Below the pieces are notes generated by a model. The model was given only the letters and a program-made list of their open reading frames with translations, was not told the origin of the DNA and did not search any database. From Pseudomonadota bacterium (GTDB lineage Bacteria; Myxococcota; UBA9042; PHBI01): DNA of 12,291 bases. Location of the stretch: assembly GCA_005772945.1 (NCBI GenBank), contig SXIE01000004.1:1-12291 (forward strand). Reading direction: 5' to 3'. Below are positions 1-6,392 of this stretch, piece by piece (within the stretch, counting starts at the first letter, position 1; the number at the start of each line of letters is the position of its first letter). The position numbers and the translations under genes were made by a program.

Positions 1-186
1 GACGCCGCCCTTCGGCACCAACTCTCCAATGCGCGCGTCGAGGCTCTCAACACCCGCATGCAGCTCCTCACCCGAGTCGCCTTCGGCTTTCATTCCTCAG
101 CGGCCCTCATCTCCCTGGCCATGCTCAAGCTCGGCGGCCTGTGCCCTCGGCTCCCAAGCGACCTCGCCCACGGAGCGAGCAGTTGA
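1..186 (+). CDS. ISL3-type transposase, C-terminal end (cut by window edge)
   Basis: Frame 1 is open from the first base to a TGA at 184-186, giving 61 residues without a start. The text LSNARVEALNTRMQLLTR, then the GFHSSAALISLAMLKLGG block, matches my memory of the end of the DDE domain of ISL3-family transposases, where an N-A-x-[VI]-E-x-L-N-T motif containing the last acidic catalytic residue (here E14) is followed by a short helix and a Gly-Gly tail. The enzyme would cut and join DNA at the ends of its insertion sequence. The start lies outside the window, so I cannot say whether the element is intact. No terminal inverted repeat was recognised downstream. The gene ends four bases before the A-run of the terminator at 190-228, which points the other way. 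Family call fairly sure; functional state unknown. Confidence 0.75.
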   Translation, partial: DAALRHQLSNARVEALNTRMQLLTRVAFGFHSSAALISLAMLKLGGLCPRLPSDLAHGASS

Positions 187-189
187 GCC

Positions 190-228
190 AAAAAAAAGAC
201 GCGCGTGATCGTCACAATCACGCGCGTC
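190..228 (-). terminator. Intrinsic (rho-independent) terminator for the minus strand
   Basis: A perfect 12-bp inverted repeat (GACGCGCGTGAT at 198-209, ATCACGCGCGTC at 217-228) flanks a 7-base loop. Eight A residues at 190-197 become a U-run directly after the stem when read on the minus strand. No T-run follows on the plus side, so it is one-directional. It lies about 110 bases past the stop of the minus-strand gene at 341-646 and would end that transcript, also shielding it from reading antisense into the transposase gene. Confidence 0.85.
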
Positions 229-340
229 TGAGAGGACACCCCAAGGGGTGGACGCAGTCAGCCGTCACTCTGCTGCGTCAAGGGCCAACCCGTTCCGTAG
301 GTGGCGGAGCGGGCGAGAGGTCTTTGGGATTTCAGGAGGT

Positions 341-646
341 TCAGCCGACGCGCTCGGCCCGGAGTCCGGAAGGAAGCAGGCCTGCACCGCGGGCCAGCGC
401 AAGCCCGCGCTCGAGGATGAACCAGAGGACGAAGCGGTCGAAGTCGGCCGACTTGAGCATGCGGCGGACGCGGCCCGCCACGCAGCGGAGCGAGTCGGGG
501 TCGGTCATGGCGCGCCAGGAGGCGCCGTCGGCGGTGAGGAGCTCGTCGAACGTCAGCCGCTCGGTCGAGGCGAACGGGACTAAGCCGCCCTCATCGAGCT
601 TCTTGTCGTTGTTCCGATCGTGGATCTCGGCCTGGCAGCGAAGCAT
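341..646 (-). CDS. Small protein of unknown function (101 residues)
   Basis: I do not recognise the family. Coding nature is supported by a near-total preference for G or C at third positions from the ATG at 644-646 onward, which disappears upstream of it, and by a good ribosome site (GAGGGGGAG, 653-661) six bases before that ATG. The open frame extends further upstream, but its codon use there is unlike the rest, so the internal start is preferred. Near the N-terminus, DRNNDKKLDEGG (about residues 10-21) resembles a calcium-binding EF-hand loop (acidic or Asn at positions 1, 3, 5 and 9), but it lacks the usual Gly at 6 and Glu at 12, so this may be chance. The C-terminal half is rich in Arg, Phe and Leu and probably helical. 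No signal peptide is seen. It is followed by the terminator at 190-228 and may be a single-gene transcript. It could also be a remnant of a larger gene. Confidence 0.5.
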   Translation of the reverse strand: MLRCQAEIHDRNNDKKLDEGGLVPFASTERLTFDELLTADGASWRAMTDPDSLRCVAGRVRRMLKSADFDRFVLWFILERGLALARGAGLLPSGLRAERVG

Positions 647-652
647 CGTGAA

Positions 653-661
653 CTCCCCCTC
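653..661 (-). promoter_or_regulatory. Ribosome binding site deciding the start at 646
   Basis: On the minus strand the bases read GAGGGGGAG, ending six bases before the ATG at 646-644. This supports the short start over any upstream start in the same open frame. Confidence 0.6.
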
Positions 662-1018
662 ACCGTGCGACCAAGAAGAGAGCAAGAGCTCTGCCAGCGC
701 GCGGCGACCACGCGCGCGCCCAACGAAATCAGGACGATGCGGACGCACCATGAAACCGGAACGAGGGGGACGGGGACGCGAGACCCCATGCGCGCTGGGC
801 ACCGACCGGCGCGGCATCGCGAGCCTATTCGGACCTCATCCCCGCATGAGACGCGGCCCATCCGCAGGTCGGGCGCCGCGCGAGCCAACTGGGGCGGACG
901 CGCCTCCGGCGTGGGGCTTCGTGGGGCGTGGGGACAGCCGTCCCGGATCGGTCCGCCGCGGGGCCGGGTCCCTCGCAAGACCCAACGCGCCATACCGCAC
1001 GAAAGCGCGCTCCTCAGC

Positions 1019-1050
1019 GGCGTCGAAACGCGAGGCCCCAGCGCGACGCC
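1019..1050 (-). terminator. Possible hairpin terminator after puuD
   Basis: An inverted repeat GGCGTCG (1019-1025) and CGACGCC (1044-1050), with three more pairs inside (1029-1031 with 1041-1043), begins three bases past the puuD stop codon at 1053-1055. No U-run follows on the minus strand, so it may be an mRNA 3'-end stabiliser or a chance fold in GC-rich DNA rather than a true intrinsic terminator. Confidence 0.35.
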
Positions 1051-1052
1051 GG

Positions 1053-2672
1053 TCAGTCCGCCGGCGGCAGCCGGACCCTGGGCGCGAACTCGGGCGCGGG
1101 CGGCACGGGCTCGGCCGGCGGGAAGAGCGGCGTTGGCGGCACGTCCTCGAACCCGCGCACGACCGCCAAAAGAGCGCCCAAGAGCGCGGGATTGGCCTCG
1201 AGATCCAAGGACGGCGGCATCGTCGGGCTCTTGGCGTTCGCCGGCCCGCCCTGGACCAGCACGCGGGCGAGCTCGTCGTCGGTCGTCTTCACGTGCCATT
1301 CGTGAGTGCGCAAACTGGACGGGCGCGGCATGAGCCCGACCGCGGCCGGCCCGTCGCCCCGTCCGGTCGGACCATGGCAGGTCACGCAGCGCTCGGCGTA
1401 GAACGTGCGCGCCTGGGCCATGAGCGCGGCGCTCGGCGGGGCGCTGTCCCAGCGGGGTGCCGCCTGGACCTTGGCGCCCTGCTGGATCCAGGTCGCTAGG
1501 GTCTCGCGCTCGCCATCGGTCATGCCGGTGACGTTCCCGAGGGGCATCGTTTTGGTCGTATAGACGCGATAGAGGACGCGCGGGGCAAGGCGGGCGAGCT
1601 GGGCAGGCTCCTCCAAAATGATGCCGGAGGGCGGCGTCTTGAAGGCCGGGTTCGACGGAATGGTCGCATGGCAGGTCACGCAGCGGGCCTCGACGATACG
1701 CTGGACGGCCATGAACGAGACGCGCTTGGAGGACCGCGGAGCCGCGTCTTCGTCCTCGGCGATGCTCTTGCCGCTGGCCATGGCGGCGACCGCGAAGAGG
1801 CACACGAACGTCCCGATCCAGACGAACCAACCGGCCTTACCGCGGTAATTCATGAGGTACTTGAGGCCCGCGCCGAAGAGGAACACGAAGCCGAGGACCA
1901 GCCAGGGGTGCGTGTTGCCGTAGGTCCCGGCGAAGTGAGACGAGAGCATCGTGAAGACGACCGGCAACGTCATGTAGTGGTTGTGACGCGAGCGCATCTT
2001 GGCGCGCGCGCCCTGCGAGGTGTCGACCGGCGTGCCGGCCATGGTGGCCGCGAGCATCTTCCGTTGGCCCGGGACGATGCGGAAGAAGACGTTGGCCGAC
2101 ATGATCGTGCCCATCATGGCGCCGACGTGGAGGAAGGCGGCGCGCCCCGAGAAGACCAGGGAGAGCGCGTAGGCGATGGCCATGAGGCCCGCCAAACACA
2201 AGGGCGCGAGGATGACCGGGTGCTTGCCGAGCGGCGAGCGCCAGAGGGAGTCGTAGACGAACCAACCGGCGACGATGAGGCCGAGCGAGAGGGCGATGCC
2301 CTCGGCGGTGGTGGTCCCGGCGACCGTGGGGTCGACGAGGTAGCTGGCGCCGTTGAGGTAGTAGACGACGAAGAGGAGGAAAACGCCGGAGAGCCAGGTC
2401 GTGTAGGACTCCCACTTGAACCAGTAGAGGTTCTTCGGGAGCTCGTGCTTGGCGAGGTATTTGCGCTTGATGACCTCGTAGAAGCCGCCCGAGTGGGTCA
2501 TCCAGAGTTCGCCGACGACTTGATCCGGCGCGCCGTCGCGGGGTTTGGTGGGCGGCTCGAGGTGGCGGTCCATCCACATGAAGAGGAAGGAGTCGCCGAT
2601 CCACATGATGCCGGCGATCACGTGGATCCAGCGGACGAAGAGGTTGAGCGCTTCTTGGAAGCCCGATTCCAT
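1053..2672 (-). CDS. puuD: PuuD-type membrane urate oxidase (urate hydroxylase) with two cytochrome c motifs
   Basis: The protein has 539 residues. Residues 1-300 form the multi-helix membrane domain of the PuuD (DUF989) family. It starts with the typical NLFVRWIHVIAGIMWIGDSF, and further hydrophobic segments lie near 92-106, 126-140, 152-174, 180-200, 235-250, 256-272 and 281-298, about eight in all, with several membrane histidines. Family members oxidise urate to 5-hydroxyisourate and pass electrons to the respiratory chain instead of making hydrogen peroxide. A cytochrome c domain follows, with heme motif CVTCH at 331-335 and probable ligand M376 in MPLGN. A second one has CVTCH at 429-433 and a candidate Met ligand at M485, ending in a Pro-rich tail. 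Known members as I recall have one heme c, so the second is unusual. The ATG at 2672 suits the family start, though no strong ribosome site is visible. The partner enzymes UraH, UraD and Alc are encoded 7 kb away on the same strand. Confidence 0.9.
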   Translation of the reverse strand: MESGFQEALNLFVRWIHVIAGIMWIGDSFLFMWMDRHLEPPTKPRDGAPDQVVGELWMTHSGGFYEVIKRKYLAKHELPKNLYWFKWESYTTWLSGVFLLFVVYYLNGASYLVDPTVAGTTTAEGIALSLGLIVAGWFVYDSLWRSPLGKHPVILAPLCLAGLMAIAYALSLVFSGRAAFLHVGAMMGTIMSANVFFRIVPGQRKMLAATMAGTPVDTSQGARAKMRSRHNHYMTLPVVFTMLSSHFAGTYGNTHPWLVLGFVFLFGAGLKYLMNYRGKAGWFVWIGTFVCLFAVAAMASGKSIAEDEDAAPRSSKRVSFMAVQRIVEARCVTCHATIPSNPAFKTPPSGIILEEPAQLARLAPRVLYRVYTTKTMPLGNVTGMTDGERETLATWIQQGAKVQAAPRWDSAPPSAALMAQARTFYAERCVTCHGPTGRGDGPAAVGLMPRPSSLRTHEWHVKTTDDELARVLVQGGPANAKSPTMPPSLDLEANPALLGALLAVVRGFEDVPPTPLFPPAEPVPPAPEFAPRVRLPPAD

Positions 2673-2871
2673 GAAGTGGTCATAGGCTGTGGCGAAGCGC
2701 GCATCAAGGGCTGGCGTGCGGGCGACGGGCGGGCGCGTTTCGCTCGCGAAGAGCGCGAAGCGCTTGCCCGCGACGAAATTTGCTGGAGTCCGCCCCGGGC
2801 GGCCGGTAACGATGCGGGCGATCTAGGGATGGGCGTTGAGCGCCGTCTTGCGGGCGGTCTCGGAGGTTCGG
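2673..2871. promoter_or_regulatory. Divergent intergenic region between puuD and the lipoprotein gene
   Basis: About 200 bases separate two genes transcribed away from each other, so both promoters should lie here. I see no convincing -35/-10 pair. An imperfect inverted repeat with TTCGC and GCGAA arms (about 2739-2759) could be an operator or chance. The lipoprotein ribosome site is at 2862-2866. Confidence 0.4.
2862..2866 (+). promoter_or_regulatory. Ribosome binding site deciding the start at 2872
   Basis: GGAGG lies five bases before the ATG at 2872. It favours this ATG over the TTG at 2836, twelve codons upstream in the same frame, and it places the signal peptide at the very N-terminus. 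Confidence 0.75.
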
Positions 2872-4968
2872 ATGGCATCGCGATCGGCTGGCGCCGCGGC
2901 GCTGGCGTGGTGGACTCTTGCATCGGCGTGCCAGCATCAGGCAGGCGCTTCGCAGGTCGGGGACTCGGGCTCGGTCGGGGACTCGGACTCGAACTCGGAC
3001 TCGAACTCGGACTCGAGCTCGAGCTCGGACTCGAACGCGGGACCAGAGACCGAGGTCGTCGTCCCGGTCGGCGACGGCGTCGCGGTGACCCTCGTGCGCG
3101 TCGCATCCGGGAGCACGACCGTGTCGTTCGGCGTCCCGCTGCCCCGCGGCGCCGTCACCGATATTTCCCAGGTCCGCGTGCGCGTGGGCGGCACGCCGAT
3201 CGCCGCCAACATCAAGGAACTACTGGCCTTCTACGACGCGACCGGCGCCCGGACCGGCGCGCGCGCGCTGCTCGTCCAGCTCTCGAGCGCGGTCCTCACC
3301 GGCGACGAGACCCCGATCGACCTCGTCTGGTCGAGCCAGGACGGCACGCCGCCGGGCGCCAGCTTCGTCCCGTTCGCGAGCGGCGGCGTCAGCGCGGATG
3401 CGCCGAGCACCGTCCAAACGACGGTCCGCGCGATCGCGACCGCGGGCGGCGTGAACACCCTGACCGAGGCTGCACCGGTGACACGAACGCTCTTCGTCGG
3501 CCGCGAGCCTCGCGTCCTCGCCCATTTCCCCGCAGGGTATCTGGCGTCGGTCGGCATCCTCGGACCCCAGGTCTCGTCCGCCCAAGCGCACGGCGCGGGC
3601 CTCGGCGCGCTGGCCTTCTTGTCGGACGCGCTCACGAACTTCGGCCACGGCGCGCTCTACGATTACCCCTACGCGCTCAACCCGGACGCCGAGTCGATCC
3701 CCGATCCCGTCGCCGAGTACGAAGGCTGGCTCTATGATCGATGCACGACCTTTCTCACGATGTACGTCCACACGAACGAGCTCGCGTTCCTCCGCGAGGC
3801 CCACCGGCAGTGCTCGTACTACGCGTCCAAGATCAACCTGAGCGGAGCCGATCGCGGCATCTTCTCGGGCAAGCCCGACCCCGACGCGAAATACTCGCAT
3901 CTACGCGGACTCTTTGCGTATTTCGCGCTGACCGGGAGCGAACTCGGCCACGACGCGGGCCTGGCGATCGCGGAAATGTGGCTCGCGGATCCGCTCGTCG
4001 TCGGCCCGTATCGGCAGGGACATCTGCGTCGGAGCGACGCCCTTTGGACCGAGCGCCTTCTCGGGACCAGCCTCGAGGGGCTCGTGTACGGGCATCAGCT
4101 GACGGGCGAGACGCAGTACCTGACCGCGTTCAAGGAGATGTTCGAGACGGCCTACCGTCACATCGCCGGGGATGCGGCCGCGCTCGCGTCCATCAATCCG
4201 GGCTTCGCGTTCCCGCCCCAGAACTGCTTCATCCACAGCGCCGAGCAGCACGCCGAGGGCGACGCCGACGAGCCCTGGTGCTCGGGTTGGATGAGCGAGC
4301 TCGTCATCGATCCGCTGCTCGCGTACCAGGCCCAAACCGGCGACGCGCGCGTCGACGAGGTGTTCGTGCGGCTCGTGCGATTCCTGCGCGACACGGGCAG
4401 CGTCTACATGGACGCGAACCCGCTCGAGGACAGCTTTCTCGCGCCGTCCGTTTGCTACGATCCGGAGCGTGGCGAGGACACGCGGCGCCTCATCCCCGCC
4501 TACGGCGCGGGGATCGACGCGAGCGGCCAGCGCCAGATCTACGCAGATTACTCCGACTTCGAGCACTGCGCCGACGCGACCGCGCTCACGGCCGCCGGGC
4601 TACGCGCGCTCGTACGGCTCGGCACCTATGACCAGAATCCAGTCGGCACATTCGCAAGCGAGGGCGCGAGCTTCCTCCAGCTGCACCACGAGCTTGCGTT
4701 CTGCGCCTGGATGACGTTCGAGGGACATCACCGGCCGCGGCGCGATCCGCGCGTCTGGAGCAGCGCCGAGCTGGCGCCCGGGGTCGCCGATCCGGCCGCG
4801 TTCATCCGCGCCAACAAGATCGGCTACCCGGTCTGGAACATGGCGCCGCAGCGCAAGCTGTCGTGGTGGTTCAACAGCTCGCTGCTCGAGTTCGGGCTCC
4901 TCAGCGAGGCCGGAGTCTCGATCCAGACGCTCACGCCGGGCCTCATTCAGCCGGCCGGATGCCCGTAA
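2872..4968 (+). CDS. Secreted lipoprotein with Ser/Asp linker and probable (alpha/alpha)-barrel carbohydrate-active domain
   Basis: The protein has 698 residues from the ATG with the GGAGG ribosome site. Residues 1-20 are a lipoprotein signal (Ala/Leu/Trp-rich core, then TLASAC with C20 as the lipidation Cys; the -3 position is Ala rather than Leu, a slightly weak lipobox). Residues about 29-57 are a Ser/Asp/Asn-rich linker. Residues about 60-210 are a beta-rich domain (VTLVRVASGSTTVSFGVPLP and on) resembling the N-terminal barrel of YetA/rhamnogalacturonan-lyase-like proteins, which begins with a similar 'SFGVPLPRG' stretch. From about 240 to the end the protein is mostly helical with many aromatic and acidic residues, such as repeated W-x-x-E and YxxAF patterns, typical of six-hairpin glycosidase or polysaccharide-lyase folds. 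Catalytic residues cannot be assigned. It is likely on the outer surface and acts on a polysaccharide, but this is inference. It converges on the next gene with 13 bases between stops. Confidence 0.7.
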   Translation: MASRSAGAAALAWWTLASACQHQAGASQVGDSGSVGDSDSNSDSNSDSSSSSDSNAGPETEVVVPVGDGVAVTLVRVASGSTTVSFGVPLPRGAVTDISQVRVRVGGTPIAANIKELLAFYDATGARTGARALLVQLSSAVLTGDETPIDLVWSSQDGTPPGASFVPFASGGVSADAPSTVQTTVRAIATAGGVNTLTEAAPVTRTLFVGREPRVLAHFPAGYLASVGILGPQVSSAQAHGAGLGALAFLSDALTNFGHGALYDYPYALNPDAESIPDPVAEYEGWLYDRCTTFLTMYVHTNELAFLREAHRQCSYYASKINLSGADRGIFSGKPDPDAKYSHLRGLFAYFALTGSELGHDAGLAIAEMWLADPLVVGPYRQGHLRRSDALWTERLLGTSLEGLVYGHQLTGETQYLTAFKEMFETAYRHIAGDAAALASINPGFAFPPQNCFIHSAEQHAEGDADEPWCSGWMSELVIDPLLAYQAQTGDARVDEVFVRLVRFLRDTGSVYMDANPLEDSFLAPSVCYDPERGEDTRRLIPAYGAGIDASGQRQIYADYSDFEHCADATALTAAGLRALVRLGTYDQNPVGTFASEGASFLQLHHELAFCAWMTFEGHHRPRRDPRVWSSAELAPGVADPAAFIRANKIGYPVWNMAPQRKLSWWFNSSLLEFGLLSEAGVSIQTLTPGLIQPAGCP
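2959..3039 (+). repeat. Ser/Asp/Asn-repeat linker coding region
   Basis: A tandem run of GACTCG, GACTCGAACTCG and GAGCTCGAGCTC-like units encodes DSGS, DSDSNS, DSSSSS and DSNAG segments (residues 30-56 of the lipoprotein). It directly follows the lipidation Cys region and acts as a flexible acidic tether. Such repeats vary in copy number between relatives. Confidence 0.85.
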
Positions 4969-4981
4969 GGGCGGCGTGACA

Positions 4982-6313
4982 TCAGGGCGTGAAGCCCTCG
5001 AGGTAGGTGCTCGCGCCTAGGAACGCGTCGTCCGGATAGTAGGTCCAGAGGAGGGCGCCGCCCTCGAGCGTCCCGATGACGTCCTCGATGACGGCCGGAT
5101 CGACCACCTGGCAGCCCCAGCTGTTGCCCATCCGACCGTGCTCGGCGATGTAGGCGGCGGACGCGTAGGCGTCCGAGTGCATCACGATCGCACGCGGCCG
5201 GACCAAGTCGTTGATGCCGGGCTCGAGGCCGTCGAGGAGCAGCGAGAGGCCGTTCGAGCCGCTGATGTAGCGGGTCGCGGTGCGCATCATGCCGAGGCTC
5301 GATTGGTGCGACTCGTTGATGTTCGAGAAGCTGCTGGCGTAGCCCGACTGCACGGGATCCTGCGAGCCCGCGCCGTGCGTGACCGGCTCGGCGAAGACGA
5401 GCGAGCCGTCGCGCAGATCGATCGTCCAGAAGCGCGGGTGCTTGTTGTGTAGCGAAAAGTCGATGACGCTGTACTCGAGGCGATCGGTGTCGCCCTGATT
5501 CCATGCGGTCGCGAAGGCATAGAGGCCGGTCGCGAGCACCTCGCTGTCGAGGCCCTGGCCCTCGAAGTCGTCGGCGCGCGTGAGGCCCAGCGTTAGGGTG
5601 TAGGCGCCGGATTTTTCGTCGCCGCCGGCCGAGACCCAGCTGTCGACGACCACGAAGTAGGTGCCCGCGGCGAGGAGCGCCGCCGCGTCCCAGTGGCCGC
5701 GATCGAGGCACGCCGAGGGGCTCTTGGACGACAAGATATGGACGTCGACATCGACGCCGGTGTCGAGCTCCGAGACGCTCGCGACAAGGAGGCCCGGCTC
5801 GGTCAACGTGACCTGGTAGAGGACCTCGGGGCCGCCTTCGTTGGTCGCGGGCGAGCAGCTGTAGGCGTCGAAGGTGCGGGTGCCGGCGGCGGTGTCGCGG
5901 GTGTCGATGAAGGGGAAGGTGTCGACGCAGACCGCTCCGGGCGGGCACGCGAGGGGCTCGGTCGGATCGGTCGGATTGACCGGGTCGGTCGGGTCGGTCG
6001 GATTGACCGGGTCGGTCGGGTCGGTCGGATTGACCGGGTCCGTCGGATTGACCGGGTCCGTCGGGTCGGTCGGGTCGGTCGGATTGACCGGGTCCGTCGG
6101 ATCGGCGGGATCGGTCGGATGGACCGGGTCGGTCGGATTGACCGGGTCCGTCGGATCGGTCGGCTGCGGCGACACGGCGTGTACCGTCGGGGCCACGTGA
6201 TCGACACGCAGCGTCTGCAGCGTCTCGCCGTCGGATTCGCAGGCTGGGAGCGTCAGCGTGAGGGGCAGCGAAAGCAAGGCGAGGCGCGATCCCAGTGCGA
6301 ACCTTGATGCCAT
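4982..6313 (-). CDS. Lipoprotein L,D-transpeptidase-like protein (YkuD_2 type) with Pro-Thr-Asp spacer
   Basis: The protein has 443 residues. The start at 6313 is chosen for its ribosome site (GAGGGAG, 6320-6326) and for the signal peptide it reveals: a hydrophobic core, then LTLPAC with lipidation at C25. Residues 51-120 are a Pro-Thr-Asp/Val-Asn repeat with proline at every third place, likely a stiff extended spacer. Residues about 125-245 look like a pre-peptidase C-terminal (PPC) beta-sandwich (AAALLAAGTYFVVVDSW). Residues about 275-430 match the murein L,D-transpeptidase catalytic family, with conserved H379 (IVMHSDAYAS), H392 (EHGRMG) and the probable catalytic C401 in NSWGCQVV. Such enzymes join or trim peptidoglycan peptides through a cysteine. 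The spacer could let a membrane-anchored enzyme reach the cell wall. The exact reaction is not proven, and some members of this family have unknown roles. Confidence 0.85.
   Translation of the reverse strand: MASRFALGSRLALLSLPLTLTLPACESDGETLQTLRVDHVAPTVHAVSPQPTDPTDPVNPTDPVHPTDPADPTDPVNPTDPTDPTDPVNPTDPVNPTDPTDPVNPTDPTDPVNPTDPTEPLACPPGAVCVDTFPFIDTRDTAAGTRTFDAYSCSPATNEGGPEVLYQVTLTEPGLLVASVSELDTGVDVDVHILSSKSPSACLDRGHWDAAALLAAGTYFVVVDSWVSAGGDEKSGAYTLTLGLTRADDFEGQGLDSEVLATGLYAFATAWNQGDTDRLEYSVIDFSLHNKHPRFWTIDLRDGSLVFAEPVTHGAGSQDPVQSGYASSFSNINESHQSSLGMMRTATRYISGSNGLSLLLDGLEPGINDLVRPRAIVMHSDAYASAAYIAEHGRMGNSWGCQVVDPAVIEDVIGTLEGGALLWTYYPDDAFLGASTYLEGFTP
5954..6163 (-). repeat. Pro-Thr-Asp tandem repeat (70 residues)
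   Basis: About 210 bases are built from 9-base units (Pro-Thr-Asp) and 18-base units (Pro-Thr-Asp-Pro-Val-Asn), with near-identical codons and occasional variants such as His for Asn and Ala for Thr. This is residues 51-120 of the transpeptidase-like lipoprotein. The repeat is highly regular at DNA level, so copy number could change by slippage or recombination, and assembly errors are possible. Antisense frames across it stay open only because of the repeat. Confidence 0.9.
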
Positions 6314-6319
6314 GATGTA

Positions 6320-6326
6320 CTCCCTC
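6320..6326 (-). promoter_or_regulatory. Ribosome binding site deciding the start at 6313
   Basis: The minus strand reads GAGGGAG, six bases before the ATG at 6313-6311. The frame is open for another 136 codons upstream, but those have no ribosome site and would overlap the divergent YwiC-like gene, so the internal start is correct. Confidence 0.75.
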
Positions 6327-6379
6327 GGGCAGCGGGCGGCCGCGACGATAGTCGCACGACCGTCGGGTGTCACGCGAGA

Positions 6380-6386
6380 GGCGGAG
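6380..6386 (+). promoter_or_regulatory. Ribosome binding site deciding the start at 6393
   Basis: GGCGGAG, six bases before the ATG at 6393. It supports this start over any of the upstream starts in the same frame, which lie inside the divergent gene. Confidence 0.55.
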
Positions 6387-6392
6387 TTGTCG

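Larger units (their letters stand above)
647..1052. other. Gene-free stretch between puuD end and the small gene
   Basis: About 400 bases with no convincing gene. The open frames here have irregular third-position composition. It holds the ribosome site at 653-661 and probably the promoter of the small minus-strand gene, a hairpin just past the puuD stop (1019-1050), and a G-rich patch with runs of four G at 891-894, 913-916, 923-926 and 930-933. No tRNA or other RNA gene was recognised. Confidence 0.5.
6314..6392. promoter_or_regulatory. Divergent promoter region, transpeptidase-like gene / YwiC-like gene
   Basis: Only 79 bases lie between two divergent starts, and both ribosome sites fall within them (6320-6326 minus, 6380-6386 plus). 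The remaining about 50 bases must hold two overlapping promoters, or one bidirectional one. A small inverted repeat CGAC-GATA-GTCG lies near 6346-6357. No standard promoter boxes are evident. Confidence 0.45.

Noticed and set aside
251..279. Inverted repeat GACGCAG / CTGCGTC as an insertion-sequence end or second terminator
   Set aside because: It is only 7 bp with a 15-base loop and no U-run, and it does not resemble an ISL3 terminal repeat that I can name.
141..1499. Long plus-strand open frame (452 codons) covering the left region
   Set aside because: It runs antisense to the PuuD end and through non-coding DNA, is full of Arg/Gly/Pro with no family features, and is explained by the high GC content suppressing stop codons.
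1668..3737. Very long plus-strand open frame (689 codons) across puuD and the lipoprotein
   Set aside because: It crosses from the antisense of puuD through the divergent promoter into the wrong frame of the lipoprotein gene; the composition is Arg/Asp/Gly-rich and the real genes on both sides are clear.
5954..6163. CRISPR-like array
   Set aside because: The repeats are 9 and 18 bases, in frame and without unique spacers, so they are a coding tandem repeat.
5693..6307. Plus-strand open frame rich in Gly-Arg-Ile-Asp-Arg-Val repeats
   Set aside because: This is only the reverse complement of the Pro-Thr-Asp repeat; the periodic protein is a by-product of the DNA repeat.
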